The notes: generated by a model not told the origin, from the sequence alone. A DNA stretch of 64,000 bases from Streptomyces capitiformicae (GCF_002214185.1 NZ_CP022161.1:8687486-8751485); one strand, 5' to 3'; positions 1 through 9,658 are shown, counted from the first letter of the stretch. Numbers and translations: made by a program.

Positions 1-1
1 G

Positions 2-196
2 CGCGCGCACGAGTCCGTGGCCCGCGCCCTGCGCGAGGGCGCGCTCGAACTGCACGGGATGTACTTCCACGTGGGCGAGGCCCAGGCGTATCTGCTGACG
101 GAAGAGGCACCCGAGAGCGGGGTCTTCGACCGGGTCGCCGGTACGGCCGGGACAGCCGGCCCCACCGGGACGCTTCTGCACGACACGCGCGCGTGA
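2..196 (+). CDS. C-terminal end of a probable beta-carbonic anhydrase (partial)
   Basis: Only the last 64 codons are present; the gene starts left of the window and ends in TGA at 194-196. The reading frame contains HGMYFHVGEAQAYLL, a stretch I associate with the C-terminus of Streptomyces beta-carbonic anhydrases, followed by a Gly/Ala/Thr-rich tail. The zinc ligands would lie outside the window, so the function rests on a short tail match. Codon use is typical of the host. A strong hairpin follows the stop codon. The family interconverts CO2 and bicarbonate. An unrelated protein with a similar tail cannot be excluded. Confidence 0.45.
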   Translation, partial: RAHESVARALREGALELHGMYFHVGEAQAYLLTEEAPESGVFDRVAGTAGTAGPTGTLLHDTRA

Positions 197-243
197 ACCG
201 AACGACACGCGTGCGTGAACCGATTCCCTGCCCGGTCCGTGAC

Positions 244-278
244 AACGGGTGGCCCCCCGACGTGCGGGGCCACCCGTT
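244..278 (+). terminator. Intrinsic terminator hairpin after the carbonic anhydrase-like gene
   Basis: Two perfect 13-base arms, 244-256 and 266-278, enclose a nine-base loop. The hairpin lies 48 bases past the stop codon and before acs. There is no clear T tract, as is common for Streptomyces terminators. Confidence 0.7.
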
Positions 279-381
279 CCACAGGTCTAAACCATTCCCA
301 CGAAGGCCCTTGTCATCGAGGGTCCGCGTCTGATGAGCTGTGGCCTGGGACACAACGGACACCCTGGGAAAGGGAGATGTC

Positions 382-2337
382 GTGAGCAACGAAAGCCTGG
401 CCAACCTCTTGAAGGAGGAGCGACGCTTCGCGCCGCCCGCTGACCTGGCCGCGAACGCCAACGTCACGGCAGCGGCGTACGAGCAGGCCAAGGCTGACAG
501 GCTCGGTTTCTGGGCGGAGCAGGCCCGGCGGCTGACCTGGGCCAAGGAGCCGACCGAGACGCTGGACTGGTCGAACCCGCCGTTCGCCAAGTGGTTCAAG
601 GACGGCGAGCTCAACGTCGCGTACAACTGCGTCGACCGGCATGTCGAGGCGGGCAATGGTGACCGGGTCGCCATCCACTTCGAGGGCGAGCCCGGGGACA
701 GCCGGGCCATCACCTACGCCGAGCTCAAGGACGAGGTGAGCAAGGCCGCCAACGCCCTGCTGGAGCTGGGGGTTCAGGCCGGCGACCGGGTCGCCGTCTA
801 CATGCCGATGATCCCGGAGACGGCCGTGGCGATGCTCGCGTGCGCCCGTATCGGCGCCGCGCACTCCGTCGTCTTCGGCGGCTTCTCCGCCGACGCGCTC
901 GCGACGCGGATCCAGGACGCCGACGCCAAGGTGGTCATCACCTCCGACGGTGGTTACCGGCGCGGGAAGCCCTCCGCGCTCAAGCCGGCCGTCGACGAGG
1001 CGATCGGCAAGGTGGACAACGTCGAGCATGTGCTCGTCGTACGGCGTACCGGCCAGGAGGTCGCGTTCACCGAGGGCCGTGACGTGTGGTGGCACGACAT
1101 CGTCGACCGGCAGTCCACCGAGCACACTCCGGAGGCGTTCGGGGCCGAGCACCCCCTGTTCATCCTCTACACGTCGGGCACCACGGGTAAGCCGAAGGGC
1201 ATCCTGCACACCTCCGGCGGCTACCTCACCCAGGCGTCGTACACCCACCACGCCGTCTTCGACCTCAAGCCCGAGACGGACGTGTACTGGTGCACGGCCG
1301 ACGTGGGCTGGGTCACCGGCCACTCCTACATCGTGTACGGACCGCTGGCCAACGGCGCGACGCAGGTCATGTACGAGGGCACGCCGGACACCCCGCACCA
1401 GGGGCGCTTCTGGGAGATCGTGCAGAAGTACGGGGTGACGATCCTGTACACGGCGCCCACGGCGATCCGTACGTTCATGAAGTGGGGCGACGACATCCCC
1501 GCGAAGTTCGACCTCGGCAGCCTGCGCATCCTGGGCTCGGTCGGCGAACCCATCAACCCCGAGGCCTGGATCTGGTACCGCAAGCACATCGGGGCCGACG
1601 CGACGCCGATCGTGGACACCTGGTGGCAGACCGAGACCGGCGCGATGATGATCTCGCCGCTGCCGGGCGTGACGGAGACCAAGCCGGGTTCCGCGCAGAC
1701 GCCGCTGCCGGGCATCTCGGCCACGGTCGTGGACGACGAGGCCCGGGAAGTCCCCAACGGCGGTGGCGGTTACCTGGTCCTCACCGAGCCGTGGCCGTCG
1801 ATGCTGCGCACGATCTGGGGCGACGACCAGCGGTTCCTGGACACGTACTGGTCACGGTTCGAGGGCAAGTACTTCGCCGGTGACGGGGCGAAGAAGGACG
1901 ACGACGGCGACATCTGGCTCCTCGGGCGCGTCGACGACGTGATGCTCGTCTCGGGCCACAACATCTCGACCACCGAGGTGGAGTCGGCGCTCGTCTCGCA
2001 CCCGTCGGTCGCCGAGGCGGCCGTCGTCGGTGCCGCCGACGAGACCACCGGCCAGGCGATCGTGGCCTTCGTGATCCTGCGCGGTACGGCGGCCGAGACC
2101 GAGGACCTGGTCGGCGAGCTGCGCAACCATGTGGGCGCCACCCTCGGCCCCATCGCCAAGCCCAAGCGGATTCTGCCGGTGGCGGAGCTGCCCAAGACCC
2201 GCTCCGGGAAGATCATGCGGCGCCTGCTGCGTGACGTGGCGGAGAACCGCCAGCTCGGTGACGTCACCACGCTGACCGACTCCGCGGTGATGGACCTGAT
2301 CCAGGCCAAGCTGCCCGCGGCGCCCAGCGAGGACTGA
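382..2337 (+). CDS. acsA: Acetyl-CoA synthetase
   Basis: AMP-forming acetate:CoA ligase of 651 residues, the usual family length. It converts acetate, ATP and CoA to acetyl-CoA in the cytoplasm. Visible motifs are the P-loop-like [10 protein letters not shown] from residue 264, TWWQTETG near 413, the GRVDDV hinge, and the C-terminal [11 protein letters not shown] with K610, which matches the lysine acetylated by Pat-type enzymes in other bacteria (K609 in Salmonella). The GTG at 382 is chosen because GGGAAAGGGAG lies just upstream and the protein then starts [10 protein letters not shown], as in other Streptomyces. An in-frame GTG at 340 would add 14 residues without a better ribosome site. 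It is flanked by hairpin terminators, so probably monocistronic. Confidence 0.96.
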   Translation: MSNESLANLLKEERRFAPPADLAANANVTAAAYEQAKADRLGFWAEQARRLTWAKEPTETLDWSNPPFAKWFKDGELNVAYNCVDRHVEAGNGDRVAIHFEGEPGDSRAITYAELKDEVSKAANALLELGVQAGDRVAVYMPMIPETAVAMLACARIGAAHSVVFGGFSADALATRIQDADAKVVITSDGGYRRGKPSALKPAVDEAIGKVDNVEHVLVVRRTGQEVAFTEGRDVWWHDIVDRQSTEHTPEAFGAEHPLFILYTSGTTGKPKGILHTSGGYLTQASYTHHAVFDLKPETDVYWCTADVGWVTGHSYIVYGPLANGATQVMYEGTPDTPHQGRFWEIVQKYGVTILYTAPTAIRTFMKWGDDIPAKFDLGSLRILGSVGEPINPEAWIWYRKHIGADATPIVDTWWQTETGAMMISPLPGVTETKPGSAQTPLPGISATVVDDEAREVPNGGGGYLVLTEPWPSMLRTIWGDDQRFLDTYWSRFEGKYFAGDGAKKDDDGDIWLLGRVDDVMLVSGHNISTTEVESALVSHPSVAEAAVVGAADETTGQAIVAFVILRGTAAETEDLVGELRNHVGATLGPIAKPKRILPVAELPKTRSGKIMRRLLRDVAENRQLGDVTTLTDSAVMDLIQAKLPAAPSED

Positions 2338-2354
2338 GCGTAGTCGCGTACCTG

Positions 2355-2389
2355 AAGGGCACCCAGCGACCAGTGCGCCGGGTGCCCTT
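2355..2389 (+). terminator. Intrinsic terminator hairpin after acsA
   Basis: The arms AAGGGCACCC (2355-2364) and GGGTGCCCTT (2380-2389) are perfectly complementary around a 15-base loop, starting 18 bases past the acsA stop. Confidence 0.75.
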
Positions 2390-2510
2390 CGCCCATAATG
2401 TGGTGTCACAAAAGCCTCCCACGCACTTTAGGTAAGCTAAGTAAAAAAGGTGCGCCGGGAAGTCTGGTCGGCATGTGTTCCGTCCTGCCCACCGACCGGA
2501 GGTCCCCGCC

Positions 2511-3914
2511 GTGCCCGCGCCCCCCACCACCCCCACCCGCAAGGTCCTAGGACGGCTTTCGCTTCCCGAGCGGACCTTCGTGGCGGACGCGCTGCGCACC
2601 GAGACCGTAGGCGGGGTGCTTCTGCTCGCGGCCGCCATCACCGCGCTGATCTGGGCGAACGTCCCCGCGTTGCACGACAGCTACGAGAGCCTCAGTCACT
2701 TCCACTTCGGGCCCGAGGCCCTCGGCCTCCATCTGTCCGTCGCGCACTGGGCCGCCGACGGACTCCTCGCGATCTTCTTCTTCGTCGCCGGCATCGAGCT
2801 CAAGCGCGAGCTGGTCGCCGGTGATCTCAAGGACCCCAGGGCGGCCGCGCTGCCCGTCGTGGCCGCCCTGTGCGGCATGGCCGTACCGGCGCTCGTCTAC
2901 ATCCTCACCAACGTCACCGGCGGCGGTTCCCTGGTCGGCTGGGCGGTGCCCACAGCGACCGACATCGCGTTCGCGCTCGCCGTACTGGCCGTCATCGGGA
3001 GCTCGCTGCCGTCGGCGCTCCGCGCGTTCCTGCTCACCCTCGCCGTCGTCGACGACCTGTTCGCGATCCTGATCATCGCCGTCTTCTTCACCTCCGACCT
3101 CGACTTCGCCGCGCTCGGCGGCGCGCTCGTCGGCCTCACCGTGTTCTGGCTGCTGCTCAGGAAGGGCGTCCGCGGGTGGTACGTGTATGTGCCGCTCGCG
3201 CTGGTCGTCTGGGGGCTGATGTACAACAGCGGCGTCCACGCCACCATCGCCGGTGTCGCGATGGGCCTGATGCTGCGCTGCACCCGGCACGAAGGGGAGG
3301 CGCACTCCCCCGGCGAGCACATCGAACACCTCGTACGACCGCTGTCGGCCGGACTCGCGGTGCCGCTGTTCGCCCTGTTCAGCGCGGGTGTCGTGGTGTC
3401 GGGCAGCTCGCTGGGCAAGGTGTTCACGCAGCCGGAGACGCTCGGCGTGGTGCTCGGGCTGGTCGTCGGCAAGGCGGTCGGGATCTTCGGCGGGACCTGG
3501 CTGACCGCCCGCTTCACCCGGGCCTCGCTCTCCGAGGACCTGGTGTGGCCGGACGTCTTCGCGGTCGCCTCGCTCGCCGGGATCGGCTTCACCGTGTCGC
3601 TGCTCATCGGCGAACTGGCCTTCGAGGGCGACCCGGCGCTCACCGACGGCGTCAAGGCCGCCGTCCTCATCGGTTCGCTCATCGCGGCGGTCCTGGCGAC
3701 CGTCCTGCTCAAGCTGCGCAACGCCAAGTACCAGGCGCTGTGGGCCGCCGAGGAGCGCGACGACGACCTCGACGGCATCCCCGACATCTACGAACAGGAC
3801 GACCCGGCGTACCACCTCCGCATGGCCGAGATGTACGAGCGCAAGGCCGCCGAGCACCGCAGGCTTGCCGAAGTGGCGGGCGGGGCAGGCGACGGTGACG
3901 ACGGTCCGGCATGA
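2511..3914 (+). CDS. nhaA: Na+/H+ antiporter NhaA
   Basis: Inner-membrane sodium/proton antiporter of 467 residues that exports Na+ in exchange for protons. The translation has about twelve hydrophobic segments and the NhaA hallmark LAVVDDLFAI, in which D181-D182 match the paired aspartates D163/D164 of the E. coli protein. PTATDIAFALAVL and ASLAGIGFTVSLLI are further family blocks. The charged C-terminal tail (about residues 410-467) extends beyond the E. coli length and is typical of actinobacterial NhaA. Start: GTG at 2511, eight bases after GGAGG (2498-2502); an earlier in-frame GTG at 2475 lacks such a site. Confidence 0.95.
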   Translation: MPAPPTTPTRKVLGRLSLPERTFVADALRTETVGGVLLLAAAITALIWANVPALHDSYESLSHFHFGPEALGLHLSVAHWAADGLLAIFFFVAGIELKRELVAGDLKDPRAAALPVVAALCGMAVPALVYILTNVTGGGSLVGWAVPTATDIAFALAVLAVIGSSLPSALRAFLLTLAVVDDLFAILIIAVFFTSDLDFAALGGALVGLTVFWLLLRKGVRGWYVYVPLALVVWGLMYNSGVHATIAGVAMGLMLRCTRHEGEAHSPGEHIEHLVRPLSAGLAVPLFALFSAGVVVSGSSLGKVFTQPETLGVVLGLVVGKAVGIFGGTWLTARFTRASLSEDLVWPDVFAVASLAGIGFTVSLLIGELAFEGDPALTDGVKAAVLIGSLIAAVLATVLLKLRNAKYQALWAAEERDDDLDGIPDIYEQDDPAYHLRMAEMYERKAAEHRRLAEVAGGAGDGDDGPA

Positions 3915-4026
3915 TCTGACAGGACCGTACAAAACGCAGGGCGCCCCGCGACACCGTACGAGGACCGCTGAGTTCACGGACCGTACGGGCGCGGGGCGCT
4001 TCCGGACGCATATGAGGGAGACCCCG

Positions 4027-4506
4027 ATGACCGCACCCGACGGCAGCCCGGTCGGTGCCGAACGCAGTGTCGGTGAGCTGTTCGCCTCGGCGACGGCCGA
4101 GATGTCGGCGCTGGTGCATGACGAGATCGCGCTGGCTAAGGCCCAGCTCAGGCAGGACGTCAAGCGCGGTGTGGTCGGCGGCGGGGCGTTCACGGCGGCC
4201 GGCGCAGTGCTGATCTTCTCCCTGCCGATGCTGAGCTTCGCCCTGGCGTACGGCATCCGCACCTGGAGCGACTGGAACCTGGCGATCTGCTTCCTGCTGT
4301 CGTTCGCGGCGAACGTGCTGGTCGCCGTCGTCCTCGCGCTCATCGGCGTCGCCTTCTCGAAGAAGGCCAAGAAGGGGAAGGGCCCGCAGAAGGTCGCCGC
4401 CTCCATGAAGGAGACGGCGGGCGTGCTGCAGAACGCCAAGCCGCACCCCCGTCAGCCCGCCCGGACCGACGGCGGCGTCGAGGCTGTGGCACGCTCGACC
4501 TCATGA
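4027..4506 (+). CDS. Phage-holin-like membrane protein (actinobacterial holin superfamily)
   Basis: A 159-residue protein. The N-terminal half is amphipathic with the stretch SALVHDEIALAKAQL, and two strong transmembrane segments follow (about residues 55-80 and 88-115) before a Lys-rich cytoplasmic tail. This layout matches the Actinobacterial Holin-X family (PF07332), conserved in Streptomyces and probably not involved in lysis; its role is unknown. ATG 4027 is preferred over the upstream ATG 4012 because GGGAG lies between them. The stop overlaps the start of the next gene (ATGA), which suggests translational coupling. Confidence 0.85.
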   Translation: MTAPDGSPVGAERSVGELFASATAEMSALVHDEIALAKAQLRQDVKRGVVGGGAFTAAGAVLIFSLPMLSFALAYGIRTWSDWNLAICFLLSFAANVLVAVVLALIGVAFSKKAKKGKGPQKVAASMKETAGVLQNAKPHPRQPARTDGGVEAVARSTS

Positions 4507-5471
4507 CGGACCCCGCCACCTCGCCTGCTTCCGGAGCTGTTTCCGGCCAGCCCGCCTCGGTCGTACGACTCGACGTGCCCGGTGCGAAAGAGGTGATCCA
4601 CCGGGACGTGGCGGCCAACGGCGCGCGCTTCCACATCGCCGAGAGCGGCGACGGGCCGCTGGTGCTGCTGCTGCACGGCTTCCCGCAGTTCTGGTGGACC
4701 TGGCGGCACCAGCTGGTCGCCCTAGCCGACGCGGGCTTCCGGGCCGTGGCCATGGATCTGAGAGGGGTCGGCGGCAGCGACCGCACGCCCCGGGGTTACG
4801 ACCCGGCCAACCTCGCCCTCGACATCACGGGCGTCGTACGGTCCCTCGGCGAGCCCGACGCCGCTCTGGTCGGCCACGACCTGGGCGGCTATCTGGCCTG
4901 GACGGCGGCCGTGATGCGCCCCAAGCTCGTACGGCGGCTCGCGGTCTCCTCGATGCCGCATCCGCGGCGCTGGCGCTCGGCGATGCTGTCGGACGTGAAG
5001 CAGACGGCCGCCGGGGCGTACATCTGGGGGTTCCAGCGGCCCTGGATCCCCGAGCGGCAACTCACCGCCGACGACGGCGCCCTGGTGGGCCGTCTGATCC
5101 GGGACTGGTCGGGGCCGCGGCTGCCCGACGACGAGGCCGTGGAGGCGTATCAGCGGGCGATGTGCATCCCCTCGACGGCGCACTGTTCGATCGAGCCGTA
5201 CCGGTGGATGGTGCGGTCCATGGCCCGCCCGGACGGCATCCAGTTCAACCGGCGCATGAAGCGGCCGGTGCGCGTGCCGACGCTCCATCTGCACGGTTCA
5301 CTCGACCCGGTGATGCGGACGCGCAGCGCGGCGGGGTCCGGGGAGTACGTCGAAGCGCCGTACCGCTGGCGGCTGTTCGACGGGCTCGGGCACTTCCCGC
5401 ACGAGGAGGACCCGGTCGCGTTCTCCGCCGAACTCATCAACTGGCTCAAGGATCCAGAGCCCGACCGGTAG
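4503..5471 (+). CDS. Alpha/beta hydrolase (epoxide hydrolase-like)
   Basis: A 322-residue alpha/beta hydrolase. It shows the oxyanion motif HGFPQFWW after strand 3, the nucleophile elbow VGHDLGGYLAW in which the nucleophile is Asp rather than Ser, a late acid in HGSLDPV, and the catalytic His in GLGHFPHEEDP. An Asp nucleophile with HGFP is typical of epoxide hydrolases and haloalkane dehalogenases, so a water-dependent epoxide or C-X hydrolase is the best guess; the substrate is unknown. ATG overlaps the stop of the holin-like gene, so the two are probably co-translated. Confidence 0.85.
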   Translation: MTDPATSPASGAVSGQPASVVRLDVPGAKEVIHRDVAANGARFHIAESGDGPLVLLLHGFPQFWWTWRHQLVALADAGFRAVAMDLRGVGGSDRTPRGYDPANLALDITGVVRSLGEPDAALVGHDLGGYLAWTAAVMRPKLVRRLAVSSMPHPRRWRSAMLSDVKQTAAGAYIWGFQRPWIPERQLTADDGALVGRLIRDWSGPRLPDDEAVEAYQRAMCIPSTAHCSIEPYRWMVRSMARPDGIQFNRRMKRPVRVPTLHLHGSLDPVMRTRSAAGSGEYVEAPYRWRLFDGLGHFPHEEDPVAFSAELINWLKDPEPDR

Positions 5472-5612
5472 CCCGACCGGTGAGGTCCCGGCGGGTCGTT
5501 TCACCGTCCGGCATGAACACCTGTTCCATGGATAGCCACTTGCCTGGCGCATAGGCCAATTGGGGGGCGTGGGGGCGGTTATCGACCTTGGGGCGGGGGC
5601 ACACGTCGGGGT

Positions 5613-5798
5613 ATGGGCTGGACGCACGACTACAGTGACGCAGCACGCAACCGCCGCTCGGCCGGGGGCCTGGGCTCCCATCAGAGGGGCACCCCGCAGT
5701 TCCCGGGCACGGACACGGATCCCCGGCTGGGCATTCCACGCATCCTGCGCCGCCGGGCCCGCTGGGTCTCGGCCCGGCTGCGCCACCCTCGCCCTTGA
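5613..5798 (+). CDS. Small hypothetical protein (61 aa)
   Basis: A short ORF with strongly GC-biased third positions, starting ATG and encoding a basic protein that ends in an Arg-rich stretch (PRILRRRARWVSARLRHPRP). There is only a weak ribosome site. It lies between the convergent hydrolase and protease genes, where nothing else is coded. I do not recognise a family. The codon bias favours a real gene, but chance ORFs are common at this GC content. Confidence 0.4.
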   Translation: MGWTHDYSDAARNRRSAGGLGSHQRGTPQFPGTDTDPRLGIPRILRRRARWVSARLRHPRP

Positions 5799-5809
5799 CC
5801 CAGTGACGA

Positions 5810-7009
5810 TCAGAGTGCGCAGCTGTCGCTGTCCACCCGCTGGTTGGCTGCACGGCCCTTGGTGATGTCCTCCTGGACCTCGTCCACGGTGAGCGCGTAG
5901 CCCGTGTTCGGGTCGTCGAGGGACTTCGCGAAGACCACGCCGTAGACCTTGCCGTCGGGCGTGAGCAGCGGGCCGCCGGAGTTGCCCTGGCGGACGGTCG
6001 CGTAGAGCGAGTAGACATCGCGGCGGACCGTGCCGCGGTGGTAGATGTCCGGGCCGTTGGCCGTGATGCGGCCGCGCACGCGCGCGGGGCGGACGTCGTA
6101 CGCGCCGTTCTCCGGGAAGCCCGCGACGATCGCGTCGTCGCTGCTGGCGGCGTCCTCGGTGGTGAACCGCAGCACGGGCGCGTTCAGGTCCGGCACGTCC
6201 AGTACGGCGATGTCACGCTCCCAGTCGTAGAGGACGACCGTGGCGTCGTACTTGCGGCCCTGGCCCCCTATCTGGACGGTCGGTTCGTCGACTCCGCCGA
6301 CCACGTGGGCGTTGGTCATCACACGGCGCTCGCCGAAGACGAAGCCGGTGCCCTCCAGGACCTTGCCGCAGCTCTGGGCGGTGCCCATGACCTTGACGAT
6401 GGACCGCTTGGCGCGCTGGGCGACCGGGCTGCCCGCGAGGGCGGGGTCGGGGGGCGCGACGTCGGTGATCTGCTCGTTCGAGAACGGGCTGAAGACCTGC
6501 GGGAAACCGTTCTGCGCGAGGACCGAGGAGAAGTCCGCGAACCAGGTGTCCGCCTGGTCGGGCAACGCCTGGGACACGCCGTGCAGCACCTTGGAGTTGC
6601 GCACCTCCTTGCCGAGTGTCGGCAGGGTGGTCCCCGCGAGCGCGGAACCGATGAGCCAGGCGACCAGCAGCATCGCCACGACGTTGACGAGGGCGCCGCC
6701 GGTGGCGTCCAGAGCGCGGGCCGGGGCCCAGCTGATGTACCTGCGCAGCTTGTTGCCGAGGTGAGTGGTCAGGGCCTGGCCGACGGAGGCGCAGACGATG
6801 ACGATGACAACCGCGACGACGGCGGCGGCCGTGCTCACCTCCGAGTTGTCCGTCATCCAGTCCCAGATGACGGGCAGGGTGTAGACGGCGACGAGGCCGC
6901 CGCCGAGGAAGCCGATCACCGACAGGATGCCGACGACGAAGCCCTGTCGGAAGCCGACGATCGCGAACCACACGGCGGCGACCAGCAACAGGATGTCCAG
7001 CACGTTCAC
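5810..7009 (-). CDS. MarP-like membrane serine protease (CvpA domain + trypsin-like domain)
   Basis: A 399-residue protein. The N-terminal half is a CvpA-type bundle of four transmembrane helices (residues about 1-125) and the C-terminal half is a chymotrypsin-fold protease. The triad is visible: H235 in MTNAHVV, D266 in WERDIAVLDV, and S344 in RQGNSGGPLL. This agrees within two residues with M. tuberculosis MarP (H235, D264, S343), the periplasmic protease needed for acid and oxidative stress resistance. The regulatory disulfide of MarP also seems conserved: one Cys lies before the protease core (SCGKVLEG) and one at the extreme C-terminus (DSDSCAL). GTG start at 7009; another GTG two codons in is possible. 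Confidence 0.9.
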   Translation of the reverse strand: MNVLDILLLVAAVWFAIVGFRQGFVVGILSVIGFLGGGLVAVYTLPVIWDWMTDNSEVSTAAAVVAVVIVIVCASVGQALTTHLGNKLRRYISWAPARALDATGGALVNVVAMLLVAWLIGSALAGTTLPTLGKEVRNSKVLHGVSQALPDQADTWFADFSSVLAQNGFPQVFSPFSNEQITDVAPPDPALAGSPVAQRAKRSIVKVMGTAQSCGKVLEGTGFVFGERRVMTNAHVVGGVDEPTVQIGGQGRKYDATVVLYDWERDIAVLDVPDLNAPVLRFTTEDAASSDDAIVAGFPENGAYDVRPARVRGRITANGPDIYHRGTVRRDVYSLYATVRQGNSGGPLLTPDGKVYGVVFAKSLDDPNTGYALTVDEVQEDITKGRAANQRVDSDSCAL

Positions 7010-7128
7010 CGCTTCAAGCCTCGCCTCGTCACTTCGCGTTCACTCCAGGTCGGCCAGGGGTCCGGCCCGCCGCGTGACGACAGGGGATCACATCACTCCC
7101 CAAAAGACGCAGCACGGCAGACACCCTG

Positions 7129-7881
7129 TCATGAGCGCCAGTCGAGCGGGACCTGCTTGTCGCGGTCCCAAGGGCGCTCCCAGCCCGAGTAGTGCAGCAG
7201 ACGGTCGATCACCCCGGCCGTGAAACCCCACACCAGGGCCGATTCGACCAGAAATGCCGGACCTCGGTGGCCGCTGGGGTGAACGGTGGTCGCGCGGTTG
7301 GCCGGATCCGTGAGATCCGCCACGGGGACGGTGAAGACGCGTGCCGTCTCGTTCGGATCGACGACCCGGACCGGGCTCGGCTCTCGCCACCAGCCCAGCA
7401 CGGGCGAGACGACGAAGCCGCTGACCGGGATGTACAGCTTGGGCAGCGCGCCGAAGAGCTGGACGCCGTCGGGGTCGAGGCCGGTCTCCTCCTCCGCCTC
7501 GCGCAGAGCGGCACGCAGCGGCCCGTCGGTGGCCGGGTCGCCGTCCTCGGGGTCGAGGGCGCCGCCGGGGAAGGACGGCTGGCCGGCGTGCGACCTGAGG
7601 GAGCCGGCGCGCTCCATGAGCAGCAGCTCGGGCCCGTTGTCGCCCTCGCCGAACAGGATCAGGACCGCGGACTGCCGTCCCGAGCCGTTCTCCGGCGGCA
7701 GGAAGCGGCTCAGCTGCAACGGCTCGACCGTCTCGGCGGCGCGGACCACCGGGTCCAGCCAGGCGGGCAGACCGGTCTTGTCGAGGCGCAGGCGCCCGTC
7801 CCGCGAGTCGTACCCGGGCCGTGTGAGATGTCGTCCGTTGTCGGTGTGCGTGCCGTCGCCCGTCCGGCTCGTGCGTGTCAT
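7129..7881 (-). CDS. Nudix hydrolase, CoA pyrophosphatase type
   Basis: A 250-residue Nudix enzyme. The Nudix box runs from GGALDPEDGD to LREAEEETGL, and immediately before it LLMERAGSLRSHAGQPSFPGG matches the UPF0035/NUDT7-8 signature of coenzyme A diphosphatases, which cleave CoA to 4'-phosphopantetheine and adenosine 3',5'-bisphosphate. The ATG at 7881 is chosen because the frame continues upstream only into the adjacent minisatellite, which would give an implausible Arg/Pro-rich N-terminus. About 570 bases of repeats separate it from the nth gene upstream. Confidence 0.88.
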   Translation of the reverse strand: MTRTSRTGDGTHTDNGRHLTRPGYDSRDGRLRLDKTGLPAWLDPVVRAAETVEPLQLSRFLPPENGSGRQSAVLILFGEGDNGPELLLMERAGSLRSHAGQPSFPGGALDPEDGDPATDGPLRAALREAEEETGLDPDGVQLFGALPKLYIPVSGFVVSPVLGWWREPSPVRVVDPNETARVFTVPVADLTDPANRATTVHPSGHRGPAFLVESALVWGFTAGVIDRLLHYSGWERPWDRDKQVPLDWRS

Positions 7882-7959
7882 TGCCACCCCCGTCGTTCTT
7901 CCGGTCCCAACGCTCGGCGGACGGCTGATCGTTCCGCTCGCCCCGCGAGTCCCCCGTAT

Positions 7960-8450
7960 GGGTGGCTCACGCCGGGGCGGGGCGGGGGCGTGGCAGGGGG
8001 CGCGCCGGTGCGAGGAGGACACACGGCGGCGTGCACGCCGGCGCGAGGAAGGGGCGCGGCGGCGTGCATGCCGGTGCGGGGAAGAGGCACGGCAGCGTGC
8101 GCGGCGGTGCGGGGAGGACACACGGCGGCGTGCACGCCGGCGCGGGCACGAGGTACGGCGGTCGGTGCGCCGGCGCGGGCACGAGGTACGGCGGTGCGAG
8201 GAAGAGGCACGGCGGCGTGCACGCCGGCGCGGGGACGAGGTACGGCGGTGTGCGCGCCGGCGCGGGCACGAGGTACGGCGGTCGGTGCGCCGGCGCGGGC
8301 ACGAGGTACGGCGGTGCGAGGAAGAGGCACGGCGGCGTGCACGCCGGCGCGGGGACGAGGTACGGCGGTGTGCGCGCTGGTGCGAGGAAGGGGCGCGGCG
8401 GTGTACATGCCGGCGCGGGGACGAGGCGCGGCGGGGCGCTCCGTGCGGCC
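7960..8450. repeat. GC-rich minisatellite, 30-bp subunits and a 120-bp higher-order period
   Basis: The whole gap between nth and the Nudix gene is built from variants of a roughly 30-bp unit containing GCACGAGGTACGGCGG and GTGCACGCCGGCGCGGG. A 120-bp superunit recurs: 8135-8257 and 8255-8377 are identical over 123 bases. Period 120 keeps every frame open, so several long spurious ORFs run through it. Read on the minus strand it would encode repeats such as TAVPRARAGAP and AAVPLPR, but I see no start, ribosome site or independent coding evidence. Confidence 0.9.
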
Positions 8451-8452
8451 CG

Positions 8453-9556
8453 TCATCCGGTGACTCCCAGCGGCGGGGCCGGGATGCCGCCCGCGTCCAG
8501 GTACGACTGCGGGGGCTTGAGGCGTTGGCCGGGGAAGCCGCCCTTCTCGTACTTCAGGAGCTTCTTGGCCTTCTCCGGGTCCGTCTCCCCCTCGCCGAAC
8601 GCCGGGCAGAGCGGGGCGATGGGGCAGGCGCCGCAGGCCGGCTTCCGGGCGTGGCAGATGCGGCGGCCATGGAAGATCACGTGGTGCGACAGCATCGTCC
8701 ACTCGCTCTTCGGGAAGAGCGCGCCGACGGCCGCCTCGATCTTGTCCGGGTCGGTCTCCTCGGTCCACCGCCAGCGTCGTACGAGCCGCTGGAAGTGCGT
8801 GTCCACGGTGATTCCTGGCCGGCCGAACGCGTTGCCGAGGACTACGAAGGCGGTCTTGCGGCCGACGCCGGGCAGCTTGACGAGATCTTCGAGGCGGCCC
8901 GGGACCTCACCTCCGAAGTTCTCCACGAGCGCCTTGGAGAGCCCTATCACCGACTTGGTCTTGGCCCGGAAGAACCCGGTCGGACGCAGAATCTCCTCGA
9001 CCTCCTCCGGGTTCGCCGCGGCCAGGTCCTCGGGGGTGGGGTACTTCGCGAAGAGCGCCGGTGTCGTCTGGTTGACCCTCAGGTCAGTCGTCTGAGCGGA
9101 GAGGACCGTGGCAACGATCAGCTCGAAGGAGTTCTCGAAGTCCAACTCCGGGTGGGCGTACGGGTACACCTCGGCGAGTTCACGGTTGATACGGCGGGCC
9201 CGGCGGACGAGAGCGGTGCGGGACTCGGGCTTGTGCTTGGGCTTGGGCTTGGAGGGCTTCGCGGGGGCGACGGGGGCGGTCTCCGCCACAGCCGCATTCG
9301 CCGCAGCCGCCTTCGCCGCCGCCTTCCTCGCGGGCGCGGACTTCTTCACCGGCACAGCCTTCTCCGCCGACGCGGGCCGTTCCACCGGCGCCGACGTCGC
9401 CTCGGCGGGTTTCTCCGCCTCCGACAGCTCGGACACCTTCGTCGCCTTTGCCGTTTTCTTCGCTCCCACGGGGCCCTGTTCGCCCACAGCGGAATCGCGA
9501 CGTACAACCACCCGCCCAGCCCCCTTGGCCTGTGCTCTCACCGGCGATTTGGACAC
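8453..9556 (-). CDS. nth: Endonuclease III (DNA glycosylase/AP lyase)
   Basis: Base-excision repair enzyme that removes oxidised pyrimidines and nicks at the abasic site. The HhH-GPD core is clear: helix-hairpin-helix [12 protein letters not shown] with the catalytic Lys, the catalytic Asp in VDTHFQR, and the 4Fe-4S loop C-X6-C-X2-C-X5-C ([17 protein letters not shown]). At 367 residues it is about 110-150 longer than E. coli Nth, because of an N-terminal Lys/Ala/Pro-rich low-complexity extension (about residues 15-115) that probably binds DNA or is dispensable. The GTG start at 9556 has no strong ribosome site, so translation could begin further in. It is divergent to crp. Confidence 0.92.
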   Translation of the reverse strand: MSKSPVRAQAKGAGRVVVRRDSAVGEQGPVGAKKTAKATKVSELSEAEKPAEATSAPVERPASAEKAVPVKKSAPARKAAAKAAAANAAVAETAPVAPAKPSKPKPKHKPESRTALVRRARRINRELAEVYPYAHPELDFENSFELIVATVLSAQTTDLRVNQTTPALFAKYPTPEDLAAANPEEVEEILRPTGFFRAKTKSVIGLSKALVENFGGEVPGRLEDLVKLPGVGRKTAFVVLGNAFGRPGITVDTHFQRLVRRWRWTEETDPDKIEAAVGALFPKSEWTMLSHHVIFHGRRICHARKPACGACPIAPLCPAFGEGETDPEKAKKLLKYEKGGFPGQRLKPPQSYLDAGGIPAPPLGVTG

Positions 9557-9658
9557 CCGGCCAGCCTAAAGCCCGGCACCGACATCCGCCCCGGGCGCAG
9601 AAGATCGGCCCCCAATTGGACCCCTGACGCTTACCTCAGGACATGTGTGCGGCATCCT

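Noticed and set aside
2424..2445. IdeR/DmdR iron-box-like sequence (TTAGGTAAGCTAAGTAA) before nhaA
   Set aside because: It lacks two bases of the 19-base palindrome and the right half is poor; nhaA is not an expected iron-regulated gene.
7960..8450. Possible CRISPR array
   Set aside because: Units are contiguous and degenerate with no unique spacers and no cas genes nearby; this is a minisatellite.
7962..9095. Plus-strand ORF with GVHAGAG-type repeats through the minisatellite
   Set aside because: It runs antisense into nth, where the Nth motifs are unmistakable; the open frame follows from a repeat period divisible by three.
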